From positions 1 to 7,800 of the forward strand of contig JAJYGZ010000031.1 of the NCBI GenBank assembly GCA_021790495.1: 7,800 bases of DNA. Direction: 5' to 3'. Shown here one piece after another: positions 1-5,825 of this stretch. Source of the DNA: Actinomycetes bacterium. Its GTDB lineage: Bacteria > Actinomycetota > Acidimicrobiia > Acidimicrobiales > Acidimicrobiaceae. The first letter of the stretch is position 1. Each line of letters starts with the position of its first letter. The position numbers and the translations under genes are program-made. A model generated the notes under the pieces. It was not told where the DNA came from. It saw only the letters and a program-made list of their open reading frames with translations, and ran no database searches.

Positions 1-293
1 CGCTCTTTGAAGCATGCAACGACACGAATTAAGCATCCTAAGCCCAATCTGGATTTTCAGCCAGTTCCCGATTTCAGACGCAGGTCGCCTCAGGCCCCGC
101 CAGCAGTTGGGACGCTTGAGATGTTTCTTGATGCGAAGGCCATAAAGCGGTACCGCGATCAGGTTTCGCGTCGGTCGACGGGTCCTCTCGTCGCCGCGAG
201 CCGGGCTGCCGTGGACGAGCGGGTGCGCCATGGTCGCCAATCGGCTTCCGCCGGGCACTTGGACGAGCGGGCGCGCGGCTAGCATCGATTCGC
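1..293. other. Left-edge region without a recognisable gene
   Basis: No protein family is recognisable here. On the plus strand one frame is open from the window edge to a TAG at 280-282 (first possible start TTG at 7). It would give a basic, Arg-rich tail with no known motif. The minus strand is also open across the whole stretch in one frame, which suggests chance openness in G+C-rich DNA. The plus frame could be the C-terminus of a gene that begins outside the window, but nothing seen proves it. The end of the region must contain the promoter of the lipoprotein gene that starts at 294; no clear -10/-35 pair was found. Confidence 0.3.
212..276. repeat. Imperfect 17-bp direct repeat pair upstream of the lipoprotein gene
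   Basis: The element TGGACGAGCGGGTGCGC at 212-228 recurs at 260-276 with a single T-to-C change. The copies are 48 bp apart start to start and end 17 bp before the GTG start at 294. The spacing is a multiple of three, so they could equally be a short duplication in a coding frame. An operator role is possible only by position. Confidence 0.4.
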
Positions 294-1127
294 GTGAGGA
301 AAAGTCTGCTTATGCTCGGTTTGGTCTCTCTCGCTCTGGCTGGGTGCGCAAGCAAGCCTGCCCCAAAGACCGGATCAAGTTCCTCAACATCGACAACTTT
401 GGCTGCGACTACGACAACTTTGCCGCCGAGCACTACGGCTCCGACGACCACGCAGCCGGGCGTCGCACCATCAGTAGCTACGGCAGGTTACACACGCAGC
501 GGTGCGTCGCCTTCGTATAGTGTCAGCATCAGTTATCCGGTATTGGGTGGGATGGCGTCAGTCTCCAGCCAAGCGAGCATCAACAGCCAGATCATCGCCG
601 CGGTCGCGGGATGGGCAAGTACATTTGTCCAAAATGTCGATACGGTCGGAGCTTCATCAGGTGCACGAGGAACGTCGTCCCTGACCGGTGCCTTCAAGGT
701 TGAGTTGCTAGATCCCAGAGTGGCGGCATTTCAATTTGTCCTGAACGAGGATGTCACGTCAGCTGCCCAGCCAAACACCAATATCTACGGCTTGAACTTC
801 GAGCTTTCTAACGGCCACCTCTACGCGCTCGGAGATCTCTTCAATTCCGGATCCAACTATCTCGCGACACTCTCCGCGCAGTCCGTAGCGCAGCTCACTT
901 CAGAGCTCTCCGCTCAAGGCGTGCCGGCGTCGCAGTTGGCAAATGATCCCGGGCTTGCTCCCGCACCAGCGAACTTTTCGGCCTTCTCCATCACTCAGAG
1001 CGGCTTGATGATCGAATTCTCCCAGGGACAGGTGATCAGTACCGCACTTGGTGCGTTGACCGTTACGATCCCCTATCCGCCCTTGGCCCCCTTGATGAAT
1101 CCCAAAGGGCCTCTGGTAGACCCGTAG
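294..1127 (+). CDS. Secreted lipoprotein with DUF3298/RsiV-like domain
   Basis: The protein has 277 residues. The N-terminus is a classic lipoprotein signal: Arg2-Lys3, a hydrophobic stretch, then the lipobox Leu-Ala-Gly-Cys with Cys18 as the lipidation site. This signal decides the GTG start at 294, although no good Shine-Dalgarno site precedes it. Residues from about 19 to 60 form a Ser/Thr/Pro/Ala-rich linker, typical of surface-anchored actinobacterial proteins. The rest resembles the DUF4163/DUF3298 fold found in RsiV and PdaC: a 'YPVLGG' strand, a helix beginning 'INSQIIAAV', the core 'NIYGLNFELSNGHLYALGDLF', and a C-terminal 'TIPYPPLAPLM' strand, so it looks complete. In characterised relatives this fold belongs to the lysozyme-binding anti-sigma factor RsiV or to cell-wall deacetylases. 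No deacetylase domain, cytoplasmic sigma-binding part or adjacent sigma gene is present, so no enzyme or regulator role is assigned. It is probably exported and anchored to the membrane. bioY follows 105 nt later on the same strand. Confidence 0.82.
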   Translation: MRKSLLMLGLVSLALAGCASKPAPKTGSSSSTSTTLAATTTTLPPSTTAPTTTQPGVAPSVATAGYTRSGASPSYSVSISYPVLGGMASVSSQASINSQIIAAVAGWASTFVQNVDTVGASSGARGTSSLTGAFKVELLDPRVAAFQFVLNEDVTSAAQPNTNIYGLNFELSNGHLYALGDLFNSGSNYLATLSAQSVAQLTSELSAQGVPASQLANDPGLAPAPANFSAFSITQSGLMIEFSQGQVISTALGALTVTIPYPPLAPLMNPKGPLVDP

Positions 1128-1233
1128 AGATTACGAACTCGCTGCCAAGGTCTACTACCATGTCGGAAGGCATCTAGCTAGCTATGTCATTGGCATGGCG
1201 ACTTCGCGAGAAGCAATGAAGGAGTTTAATTAA
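1120..1233 (+). other. Unannotated open frame ending in TAATG overlap with bioY start
   Basis: After a TAG at 1117-1119 this frame stays open through the gap between the lipoprotein gene and bioY. It ends with TAA at 1231-1233, whose last base is the A of the bioY ATG. The translation is protein-like (ends GMATSREAMKEFN) but matches no family I know. The only ATG codons are at 1195 (12 residues) and 1216, and neither has a clear Shine-Dalgarno site. It could be a short coupled leader peptide, a remnant of a lost gene, or chance. A perfect 10-bp palindrome, TAGCTAGCTA, lies inside at 1175-1184. Confidence 0.25.
1219..1224 (+). promoter_or_regulatory. Ribosome binding site of bioY
   Basis: AAGGAG lies 8 nt before the ATG at 1233. 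It is the best Shine-Dalgarno site in the window and fixes the bioY start. Confidence 0.75.
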
Positions 1234-1835
1234 TGTCGAGTAGCACCGTAGCGTCGAGTCCGAAAGTCCTTAGCGAGTACTTGGCGGGTACACGGACGAT
1301 TGACCTGGCGATGATCATCGGTTACGCCGGATTAATCGGACTGAGCGCGCAGCTCGTCGTCCACTTGCCGTTTACTCCCGTGCCGATCACGGCGCAAACC
1401 TTTGCCGTCCTCTTTGGTGCGAGCCTGCTTGGTCCGATGCGCTCGATTTTGGGTTCGGGCCTCTATGTCATCGCTGGCCTTATCGGCGTTCCCTGGTTTG
1501 CAGGAGGCACGGGCGGTATCGCCGTAGCGTCCGCGCCGAGTTTTGGTTACCTAGTCGGGTTCATCATCGCCGGCGCGCTGGTCGGTTTGTTCGCATCGCG
1601 CGGATTCGACAAGGGGATCATCGGAACGATTGCTGAGATGGTGGTGGGAAATCTAGCGATCTACGCCTTCGGCATTGCCTGGCTCGCCTATTCGCTTCAC
1701 CTCTCGATCTTCAAAGCCACCGACCTGGGCGCGGTTCCATTCCTTGGCGGGGATCTTGCCAAGATCATTCTGGCCGCCTTGTTGCTCCCAGGCATGTGGA
1801 AGCTCGCCGATCGATTTCTCGCACCGCGGGTCTAG
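1233..1835 (+). CDS. bioY: Biotin transporter BioY (ECF S component)
   Basis: BioY is the membrane-embedded biotin-binding subunit of an energy-coupling-factor importer. The product has 200 residues, close to the family's usual length. It is very hydrophobic, with about six membrane helices starting near residue 24. The family signature is clear: 'PFTPVPITAQTFAVLFGA' around residues 46-63, the following 'LGPMRSILGSGLYVIAGLIGVPWFAGGTGG' block (quoted here only as family landmarks: LGP, Tyr, GVP, AGGTGG), and 'SFGYLVGFIIAGALVG' after it. The start is supported by AAGGAG 8 nt upstream. The ATPase and T components (bioM, bioN) do not follow. Such solitary BioY proteins usually share a common ECF module encoded elsewhere, although BioY alone has also been reported to take up biotin. 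No BioR- or BirA-like operator was recognised. The biotin link makes sense next to a biotin-dependent acyl-CoA carboxylase, but the two are not in one operon. Confidence 0.93.
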   Translation: MSSSTVASSPKVLSEYLAGTRTIDLAMIIGYAGLIGLSAQLVVHLPFTPVPITAQTFAVLFGASLLGPMRSILGSGLYVIAGLIGVPWFAGGTGGIAVASAPSFGYLVGFIIAGALVGLFASRGFDKGIIGTIAEMVVGNLAIYAFGIAWLAYSLHLSIFKATDLGAVPFLGGDLAKIILAALLLPGMWKLADRFLAPRV

Positions 1836-1916
1836 CCGGGGCTACGCTCAACGCGCCTTTTTCGCGATCGCGGAGGGGCCGATGCCAATCGAGTTAGGAA
1901 ATACCGGGGCGTTGTT

Positions 1917-1937
1917 TTGACGGCAAGTCGCCGTTAA
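1917..1937 (+). terminator. Candidate intrinsic terminator downstream of bioY
   Basis: TTGACGGC (1917-1924) and GCCGTTAA (1930-1937) form an 8-bp stem with one G-U pair around the loop AAGTC. T-runs lie on both sides (1915-1918 and 1938-1940), but the downstream run is short. It lies 81 nt after the bioY stop codon, a plausible place to end that transcript. Confidence 0.35.
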
Positions 1938-2109
1938 TTTCGACGCCCAAGTCCTATGGCTGCAATGACCAGTTGGGGCCTATTGCGGGACCTAGAGCGT
2001 TGGGCGGAATCGCCATGGAGATGCTGAGCGTAAAGGCTTCGCGCAAAAGTATGTATTCGGTTGGACCTAGCCGCTCCGATGAATTCTTTAGGTTTTGTCC
2101 TTGGGCGAG

Positions 2110-2445
2110 CTAGATGTCAAATTGGCCACCGATAGGGTGACCGGCCTGGTTTCGATTGGCGGAGCCCTGTTTTACGGCGGCAGGAGCGCTCGGTCGAGAA
2201 GTAGGTAGGTGGCGAGCTTCGAGCTCCCGCCCCAACGCCTGCCCGCGATACGTTCGGGGGCTTTGGCGTTCGCGCGAGGGAGCTAACGCGAGGGTGTAAT
2301 TTCGAGGCACTTCGAATTCGGCCTGCCTTCGCCAATTCCAAGACTCCAGGAGTTGTGCCATAAGGTGCTCGCGCGGTAATTCATCCTCGGGAAGGATCGC
2401 ACGGCGACCTCCGATCGCCGGGATCGACGCGATTGGCTGGGGCAA
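2110..2445 (-). CDS. Doubtful small hypothetical protein downstream of aat
   Basis: A minus-strand frame is open from inside aat (ATG at 2553) to a TAG at 2110-2112. The part outside aat can start at TTG 2445 (111 residues), or at the internal ATG of 'MAQLLESWNW' farther in. The first half reads like a soluble protein (for example 'RRAILPEDELPREHLMAQL'). The second half is rich in Arg, Ala and Pro with no known domain. No Shine-Dalgarno site precedes the TTG, and a strong hairpin overlaps the putative start. It may be an untranslated tail of the aat transcript or a decayed gene. Confidence 0.17.
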   Translation of the reverse strand: MPQPIASIPAIGGRRAILPEDELPREHLMAQLLESWNWRRQAEFEVPRNYTLALAPSRERQSPRTYRGQALGRELEARHLPTSRPSAPAAVKQGSANRNQAGHPIGGQFDI

Positions 2446-2450
2446 TCGCG
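2428..2450 (-). terminator. Strong hairpin just downstream of aat
   Basis: CGCGATTG (2428-2435) and CAATCGCG (2443-2450) form a perfect 8-bp stem with a 7-nt loop, 24 nt after the aat stop codon. There is no T-run on either side, so Rho-independent termination is not assured. Two weaker overlapping inverted repeats lie next to it: GGCGA/TCGCC at 2403-2419 and CGATC/GATCG at about 2412-2426. This makes a structured 3' region for the aat transcript. Confidence 0.4.
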
Positions 2451-2474
2451 CGATGTCAGACCGAGCAATGTGTC

Positions 2475-3140
2475 CTAGGTGTCGAGTATTTCGAGATAGG
2501 TCTGCCAAGGCATGGAGATCGCACCCATTCTCAGGAGGTGCGCGGTCGGCCACTGCGTGTCAATCATCACGATACCGAGTCGTTCCGCGGAATCGACTAA
2601 TTCTGCTAAAGCGACCTTGGACGCGTCAGAGCGAGCATGGAACATGGATTCGCCCGCGAAGAACTCGCCGAATTGGATCCCATAGAGGCCGCCGATAAGT
2701 TCATTGCGGGAGGCAGAGTCCCATACTTCGACGGAATGGCCGAAACCCATTTTCCAAAGGGATAGATAGATATTCTCGATCCGGCTATCGATCCAACGTC
2801 CTTCGCGCTCTGCGTCCATGCACGCCCGTAGCACTCCCGGAAAGTGGACGTCAAGGGTGCTGTGCATTCGACTTCGCGACTTGGCGAGAGATCGCGGAGG
2901 CGAGCCGAGAACGCTGTTATGAGGCGGAGGGAGCGGAATAATCCCGCGAACCTTGGGGAAATACCAGCCGAAAATCGCTGGCGCGAGATCGGGATACGGC
3001 AGCGGCATGGTGAAGATTCCGCACCTGTAGCCATGCATCACCATCTCGGGAGTGGCGAAGAGTGTTGCGAAAATCAAGTCGGTCTCGCTGGTGCGCGCAA
3101 ACGCGGCGATTTTGTCCAGATCGAGGTGGAGAAACTCCAT
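2475..3140 (-). CDS. aat: Leucyl/phenylalanyl-tRNA-protein transferase
   Basis: Aat moves Leu or Phe from aminoacyl-tRNA to proteins with N-terminal Arg or Lys, marking them for ClpS/ClpAP-type proteolysis in the cytoplasm. The 221-residue product carries the family landmarks in order: GYRCGIF (37-43), RGIIPL (65-70), RWID (115-118), HSVEVW (135-140), GGLYGI (150-155), FAGESMF (161-167), SDASKVAL (171-178), IDTQ (193-196), HLLRMGA (201-207). Glu164 and Gln196 are spaced 32 residues apart, as are the active-site Glu156 and Gln188 of the E. coli enzyme. The N-terminus lacks the 'GGDLSPERLL'-type segment of proteobacterial Aat and the total is slightly shorter than E. coli's 234 residues, but the end is complete. 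The ATG at 3140 is preceded only by a weak purine stretch. The gene is divergent from pccB across 71 bp. No clpS is present in the window. Confidence 0.9.
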   Translation of the reverse strand: MEFLHLDLDKIAAFARTSETDLIFATLFATPEMVMHGYRCGIFTMPLPYPDLAPAIFGWYFPKVRGIIPLPPPHNSVLGSPPRSLAKSRSRMHSTLDVHFPGVLRACMDAEREGRWIDSRIENIYLSLWKMGFGHSVEVWDSASRNELIGGLYGIQFGEFFAGESMFHARSDASKVALAELVDSAERLGIVMIDTQWPTAHLLRMGAISMPWQTYLEILDT

Positions 3141-3211
3141 CTCTGTCAGCGGTGGCCTTGGTGCCTCTATGGTGATTTTCGACGCTCCGGGTTCGAGTAG
3201 CCTAGTGTTCT
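3141..3211. promoter_or_regulatory. Divergent promoter region between aat and pccB
   Basis: These 71 bp must serve transcription in both directions unless aat is read from farther away. For pccB, TAGCCT at 3198-3203 fits the TAnnnT -10 pattern and would place the transcript start about at the pccB ATG (3212). No Shine-Dalgarno site lies before that ATG, so a leaderless mRNA is the simplest reading. A convincing -35 box was not found, and no clear -10 was seen for aat. Confidence 0.4.
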
Positions 3212-4771
3212 ATGGCCGACCACAGCATGACAGAAAAGATTGCCGAACTCAAGGCTCGCAAGGAAGAGGCTCTTCACGCCGGGAGCCCGCGCTCCGTCGC
3301 GAGGCAGCACCAGAAGGGCAAACTCACCGCCCGCGAGCGCATCGAGTACTTGCTTGACGACGGAACATTCCAGGAACTCGATATGTTAGCGCGGCATCGA
3401 GCGCACGGAATGGGCCTCGAGGAATCTCGTCCTTACACCGATGGAGTCATAACCGGATTCGGCAATATTGATGGCCGGAGAGTCTGCGTGTTCTCGCAGG
3501 ACTTCACGGTGTTCGGCGGCGCGCTTGGCGAGGTTTTCGCGGAGAAGATCCATAAGGTCATGGATCTGGCCAGTTCGGTGGGAGTTCCCATGATCGGCCT
3601 CAACGACGGAGCTGGCGCTCGTATCCAAGAAGGTGTCGCCGCTCTACATTCCTACGGAGGAATCTTCTACCGAAATGTCGCCTCGTCGGGTGTGATCCCC
3701 CAGATCAGCGTGATTCTCGGACCATGTGCCGGTGGAGCGGTCTATTCTCCGGCGATGACAGACTTCATCTTCATGGTGAAAGAGACCTCGCATATGTTCA
3801 TTACCGGACCCGACGTAGTTAAGACTGTCACCGGCGAGGATGTCACACTTGAGGAACTTGGCGGGGCGATGAGCCACGCCACCAAAAGCGGCGTGGCGAC
3901 ATTTGTGTACGAGGATGAAAAGCGGTGCCTCGACGAGGTGCGCTATCTGCTCTCTCTATTGCCGTCCAACAACCTCGACACCCCGCCTCACACCGAGCCC
4001 ACCGACGACCCCGAGCGCCTCTCGCCCGAGCTGGCTGACATGATGCCAAATAGCCCTAACCAGCCGTATGACATGAAAAAGGTCGTCATGACTGTTCTGG
4101 ACGACGGCGAATACATGGAGTACTTTCCTCATTGGGCCCAAAACATAACCTGTGGCTTCGGTCGGCTCAACGGTAATGTCGTGGGAATCGTAGGCAACCA
4201 GCCAGCAGTGCTGGCGGGCGTACTTGACATCGACTCTTCCGAGAAGGCGGCACGCTTCGTTCGCACCTGCGATTCTTTCAACATTCCGATTGTGACATTT
4301 GTCGATGTGCCCGGATTCATGCCGGGCGTGGATCAGGAGTACGGCGGTATCATCCGCCATGGCGCCAAGCTGCTTTACGCCTACTGCGAGGCAACCGTGC
4401 CGCGGATCCAGGTGATAACCCGCAAGGCCTATGGCGGGGCCTATGTCGTCATGAACTCCAAAAGCGTCGGCGCCGACTTCGCCTTCGCTTGGCCATCTGC
4501 GGAGTTGGCGGTAATGGGGCCCCAAGGAGCCGTCGAGGTCGTTCATCGCCGAGAGCTGGCTGCCGCGGAAGATCCGGCGGCAAGGCGCAAGGAACTCGTC
4601 GAGGAGTATATCGACCGCTACGCGAATCCTTACGTGGCGGCTGAGCGCGGATTCGTGGATGACGTCATTGATCCGGCCGAAACGCGCAAAGTGCTGATCA
4701 GGTCCTTGGCGGTCCTAGCTACCAAGCGCGAGGAGCTTCCTCGTCGCAAGCATGGCAATGTTCCGCTCTAG
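3212..4771 (+). CDS. pccB: Acyl-CoA (propionyl-CoA) carboxylase beta subunit, carboxyltransferase
   Basis: This subunit transfers the carboxyl group from carboxybiotin to an acyl-CoA, most likely propionyl-CoA, giving methylmalonyl-CoA in the cytoplasm. The 519-residue product spans the full family, with an N-terminal carboxyltransferase half ([10 protein letters not shown] near 35; [23 protein letters not shown] with oxyanion-hole Gly174-Gly175) and a C-terminal half ([34 protein letters not shown] with Gly408-Gly409; [11 protein letters not shown]). The residue after 'GGAY' is Val412. Propionyl-specific enzymes such as human PCCB have Asp there, and in Streptomyces coelicolor PccB this Asp (422) governs substrate choice, so acetyl-, butyryl- or mixed specificity is possible. 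The start at 3212 has no Shine-Dalgarno site but fits a leaderless transcript; a second ATG at 3227 is less favoured. The epsilon-like gene follows 11 nt later. The biotin carboxylase/BCCP alpha subunit is not in the window. Confidence 0.93.
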   Translation: MADHSMTEKIAELKARKEEALHAGSPRSVARQHQKGKLTARERIEYLLDDGTFQELDMLARHRAHGMGLEESRPYTDGVITGFGNIDGRRVCVFSQDFTVFGGALGEVFAEKIHKVMDLASSVGVPMIGLNDGAGARIQEGVAALHSYGGIFYRNVASSGVIPQISVILGPCAGGAVYSPAMTDFIFMVKETSHMFITGPDVVKTVTGEDVTLEELGGAMSHATKSGVATFVYEDEKRCLDEVRYLLSLLPSNNLDTPPHTEPTDDPERLSPELADMMPNSPNQPYDMKKVVMTVLDDGEYMEYFPHWAQNITCGFGRLNGNVVGIVGNQPAVLAGVLDIDSSEKAARFVRTCDSFNIPIVTFVDVPGFMPGVDQEYGGIIRHGAKLLYAYCEATVPRIQVITRKAYGGAYVVMNSKSVGADFAFAWPSAELAVMGPQGAVEVVHRRELAAAEDPAARRKELVEEYIDRYANPYVAAERGFVDDVIDPAETRKVLIRSLAVLATKREELPRRKHGNVPL

Positions 4772-4782
4772 AGGATGACAAA

Positions 4783-4986
4783 GTGAACTCCAACCATGCG
4801 CCGATACCAAGCGATGAGGAAGCTTTGGCCCTGGTGTTAGCCGCACTGGAAGTATTTACGCCTTTTGGGACCCCAGCTGAGTCGCCGCCAAGCGTGAACT
4901 CGAAGTCTGCGCAACGGTGGCGCTTTTCCGGCAGGTGGTGGTCAGATCCAGTAGCTCTTCGAAGGGCGCGGCCAGCAAAGCTTTGA
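4783..4986 (+). CDS. Small acyl-CoA carboxylase epsilon-like subunit
   Basis: The 67-residue product follows pccB by 11 nt, with AGAGGA (4770-4775) overlapping the pccB stop and 7 nt before the GTG start, so the two are almost surely co-translated. It has the layout of actinobacterial AccE/PccE epsilon subunits: a short helix of the form 'SDEEALALVLAALEVF' (residues 10-25), a polar Pro/Ser linker, and a basic, Trp-rich tail 'RWRFSGRWW' followed by 'LRRARP'. In characterised Streptomyces and Mycobacterium complexes the epsilon subunit binds and stimulates the carboxyltransferase. The family is poorly conserved, so the call rests on size, layout and position. Its TGA lies inside the inverted repeat that ends the unit. 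Confidence 0.7.
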   Translation: MNSNHAPIPSDEEALALVLAALEVFTPFGTPAESPPSVNSKSAQRWRFSGRWWSDPVALRRARPAKL

Positions 4987-5041
4987 CGCCACTTGGCTTG
5001 GAGTCATGCGGCGCCCGCTAGGTCCAAGTGGCGGAAGTCAA
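4983..5041. terminator. Bidirectional terminator-like inverted repeat between convergent genes
   Basis: CGCCACTTGG (4987-4996) pairs perfectly with CCAAGTGGCG (5024-5033). An outer pair TTGAC (4983-4987) / GTCAA (5037-5041) can extend the stem past a small bulge. A nested GCGG-CGC-CCGC mini-hairpin (5008-5018) sits in the loop. The outer arms contain the stop codons of both convergent genes (4984-4986 and 5038-5040). No T-run follows on either strand, so termination could be Rho-assisted or the structure may simply block read-through and protect 3' ends. Confidence 0.5.
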
Positions 5042-5793
5042 CCCTTGTAGGGAACCGTAGGAGCCACCACGACCCTGCCCACGCCGGGCTCGTCTTGGGC
5101 CATCAAGGCATGTTCGAGGGCCATCGTGGATCTTGAGAAGAGCTCGCTTGGAATCGCGCCGTTGGTGGGATATCCGGCCACGCCTGCTGAGATCTTGCTG
5201 ATCATCGAAGCTCCGGATCGGACGTGTGCGACTTGGACGCGTTCGGCGACCCACGCCCCACCTTCCTCGTCGGTATCCTCAAGAATCAGAGCAAATCGTG
5301 ACCTGCCGATCCTCGCGCACACGTCCGCTTCCCGCAGGGTAAGGCGCATCAGAGCGGCAAAGGTGATGACGGCGGCACTGGTCTCAGACTCGCTCGGTTC
5401 GAAGGCCTGGTTGAAGGTAAGGTGGATTTGCACCACCGTGACCGGCCAAAGCCGACGCCGACCGGTCGCTACTTTGGCCTCAAGTATTGCGGAAAAGACC
5501 GGGAAAGTGATGAATCCCGTCTCGGGGTCCGATCCCAGATGGGTTTGAGAACTTTCCAAATCGCGACCCGACGATGAACTTGGGGTGCTCGGCTCGTCCA
5601 TTTCGGTGCCCGCGTTTTTGCTCTCGCTTGGCTTGACAAGAGCGAACACCAAAAGAACTATCGCTACGAGGGTCGCAACGATCGAGACCGCGAACGCGGG
5701 ACGATAGAGGAATCCCACCCCTCCGGCGGCGAGGGAGATCCCCATAGATATCAATGGCGGCTGCAGTTTCGTCACTCTATCTAACTTCGGCAT
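5038..5793 (-). CDS. Membrane protein with degenerate GGDEF domain, probable c-di-GMP receptor
   Basis: The 251-residue product has two predicted membrane helices near residues 13-31 and 34-53, a Ser/Pro/Glu-rich linker (about 54-90), then one GGDEF-like domain beginning 'DPETGFITFPVFSAIL'. The GGDEF signature itself is replaced by Gly-Arg-Ser-Arg-Phe (163-167), and the metal-binding Asp of the 'D-x-D' strand is missing (the strand reads VVQIHL). Diguanylate cyclase activity is therefore not expected. The inhibitory-site motif RxxD is kept as Arg154-Glu-Ala-Asp157 at exactly the spacing seen in PleD, and the following strand 'RFALILEDT' is intact. This pattern, known from PopA-like receptors, suggests c-di-GMP binding without synthesis. 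The ATG at 5793 has no strong Shine-Dalgarno site. It lies 32 nt downstream of meaA and is probably on the same transcript. Its partner is unknown. Confidence 0.75.
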   Translation of the reverse strand: MPKLDRVTKLQPPLISMGISLAAGGVGFLYRPAFAVSIVATLVAIVLLVFALVKPSESKNAGTEMDEPSTPSSSSGRDLESSQTHLGSDPETGFITFPVFSAILEAKVATGRRRLWPVTVVQIHLTFNQAFEPSESETSAAVITFAALMRLTLREADVCARIGRSRFALILEDTDEEGGAWVAERVQVAHVRSGASMISKISAGVAGYPTNGAIPSELFSRSTMALEHALMAQDEPGVGRVVVAPTVPYKG

Positions 5794-5825
5794 CGTTTCA
5801 CGTATCTTTGAGGGTCCATTTCAAG

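Larger units (their letters stand above)
1836..2474. other. Convergent 639-bp gap between bioY and aat
   Basis: This is long for a gap between two convergent genes. It contains no recognisable protein, tRNA or known riboswitch. It does contain CGCGATCGCG (1863-1872), a terminator-like hairpin at 1917-1937, a small inverted repeat GAGCT-TCG-AGCTC near 2213-2225, a strong hairpin at 2428-2450 and a doubtful minus-strand open frame from 2445 to 2110. A tiny frame with a G-rich site (GGAGGGG, 1872-1878) before ATG 1882 would encode only 12 residues and end at 1920. The gap could hold a decayed gene or a small RNA. Confidence 0.6.

Noticed and set aside
294..312. Resemblance to the RNase P RNA motif GAGGAAAGTC
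   Set aside because: It is only a short near-match at the lipoprotein start codon, with none of the other conserved RNase P blocks around it.
74..451. 125-codon minus-strand open frame
   Set aside because: It overlaps the lipoprotein signal peptide and Thr-rich linker; its Val/Ala runs are just the complement of the Thr/Ser repeats.
1863..1872. CGCGATCGCG as a HIP1-type repeat element
   Set aside because: Only a single copy of the full palindrome was noticed; GATC-containing palindromes are expected in this base composition.
1836..2474. tRNA, riboswitch or CRISPR in the gap
   Set aside because: No T-loop GGTTCGA-type block with matching acceptor stem, no known aptamer core and no spaced repeats were found by reading both strands.
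3956..4546. 196-codon minus-strand frame inside pccB
   Set aside because: It lies wholly antisense to strongly conserved carboxyltransferase motifs, and has no recognisable domain.
5126..5548. 140-codon plus-strand frame opposite the GGDEF gene
   Set aside because: The minus strand shows membrane helices and a GGDEF fold with matching spacing; the plus frame shows nothing.
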